From NCBI GenBank assembly GCA_963798855.1, contig CAWCUU010000001.1, forward strand, positions 1,302,001 to 1,366,000: DNA of 64,000 bases, in the 5' to 3' direction. The stretch's first letter is position 1; each line of letters begins with the position of its first letter. Positions 63,809 through 64,000 of the stretch are shown piece after piece. The translations under genes and the position numbers were made by a program. Origin of the DNA: CAWCUU01 sp963798855 (GTDB taxonomy: Bacteria; Gemmatimonadota; Gemmatimonadetes; Longimicrobiales; RSA9). The notes beneath the pieces were generated by a model, which ran no database searches, had not been told where the DNA came from, and was given only the letters and a program-made list of their open reading frames with translations.

Positions 63809-64000
63809 GTGTACCTGATCGTGAACCCCGTCGCCGGGGGTGGCGCAGGCCGCCGCGCCCTGCCGCGCATCCGCGAGCGGCTCGCCGCCGCGGGCGCGTC
63901 GCACCGGATCGTCGAGACGACCGGCCGCGGCTCGGCGCGCGACCTGGGCCGCCAAGCCGCCGGCAGTGGCGAGCTGGCCGTCATCGCGGTCGGCGGCGAT
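63809..64000 (+). CDS. Diacylglycerol-kinase-like / lipid kinase catalytic domain (partial, 3' end outside window)
   Basis: From GTG 63809: MYLIVNPVAGGGAGRRALPRIRERLAAAG, then ... VIAVGGD at the window end. The NPVAGGG start and the (G)GGD motif, which would continue as GT, are the DAGKc/YegS-BmrU signatures. Only the first 64 residues are visible. Starts divergently from tkt across a 151-base gap. An ATG at 63807 is out of frame. Confidence 0.8.
   Translation, partial: MYLIVNPVAGGGAGRRALPRIRERLAAAGASHRIVETTGRGSARDLGRQAAGSGELAVIAVGGD

Overview
The window is a high-GC chromosomal segment from a Gram-negative, outer-membrane-bearing bacterium. A Tad/Flp pilus secretin, a TPR/beta-barrel exporter and several lipid-linked glycan genes support this. 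The gene mix would suit Gemmatimonadota or a similar high-GC environmental lineage, but no rRNA or other marker fixes the taxonomy, so the phylum is a guess. I saw no tRNA, rRNA, CRISPR array, integrase or transposase.

Layout. (1) 1-17079 is a surface-glycan region. It opens with a heavily frameshifted spermidine-synthase-like membrane gene, followed by a GT2 glycosyltransferase, a DegT-type aminotransferase, an unusual Fe-S-containing GMC oxidoreductase, a sulfotransferase and a methyltransferase. Then come five GT-C (ArnT/PMT-like) membrane glycosyltransferase genes, two of them broken, with a vapBC toxin-antitoxin pair inserted among them. The stretch of about 5.4-9.4 kb is visibly more AT-rich than its surroundings. 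(2) 17099-18415 is a nested repeat array: one intact GxxExxY gene flanked by two copies of the same element that share an identical internal deletion. (3) 18598-24645 holds an NtrB-NtrC type kinase and sigma-54 activator fused in one reading frame, a polytopic membrane protein frameshifted inside a tandem repeat, and a nucleotidyltransferase pair. (4) 25181-38636 is a complete Tad pilus operon (pilin, prepilin peptidase, two TadE-like proteins, CpaB, secretin, Tad-domain protein, CpaE, CpaF, TadB, TadC) followed by DUF192, an AAA ATPase, a membrane-anchored repeat protein and a small secreted protein. (5) 38693-42263 is a GlrR/GlrK/QseG-like sigma-54 two-component operon on the minus strand. 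(6) 42688-50009, divergent from it, is a PNAG-like exopolysaccharide operon (TPR/porin, GT2 synthase, small membrane protein, deacetylase) led by a KaiC-like ATPase fused to degenerate receiver and GGDEF-like modules. (7) 50019-55874 carries a NatA/NatB-type ABC exporter with a CPBP protease fused to the permease, a PAP2 phosphatase, a beta-propeller protein and a small membrane protein. (8) 55890-63657 is a minus-strand carbon-metabolism operon: tkt, GH15 glucoamylase (frameshifted), gnd, zwf, pgl. The window ends inside a diacylglycerol-kinase-like gene.

How it fits together. Regions 1 and 6 make and export cell-surface polysaccharide, and region 4 builds an adhesive pilus, so the window reads as a surface and biofilm locus with two sigma-54 control systems next to the structural operons. 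The pentose-phosphate operon with a glucoamylase would feed NADPH and sugar phosphates from an internal glucan. Several large glycan or glucan genes are interrupted by single-base frameshifts in GC-rich runs. These could be contingency loci, pseudogenes or assembly errors, and the sequence alone cannot decide between them.
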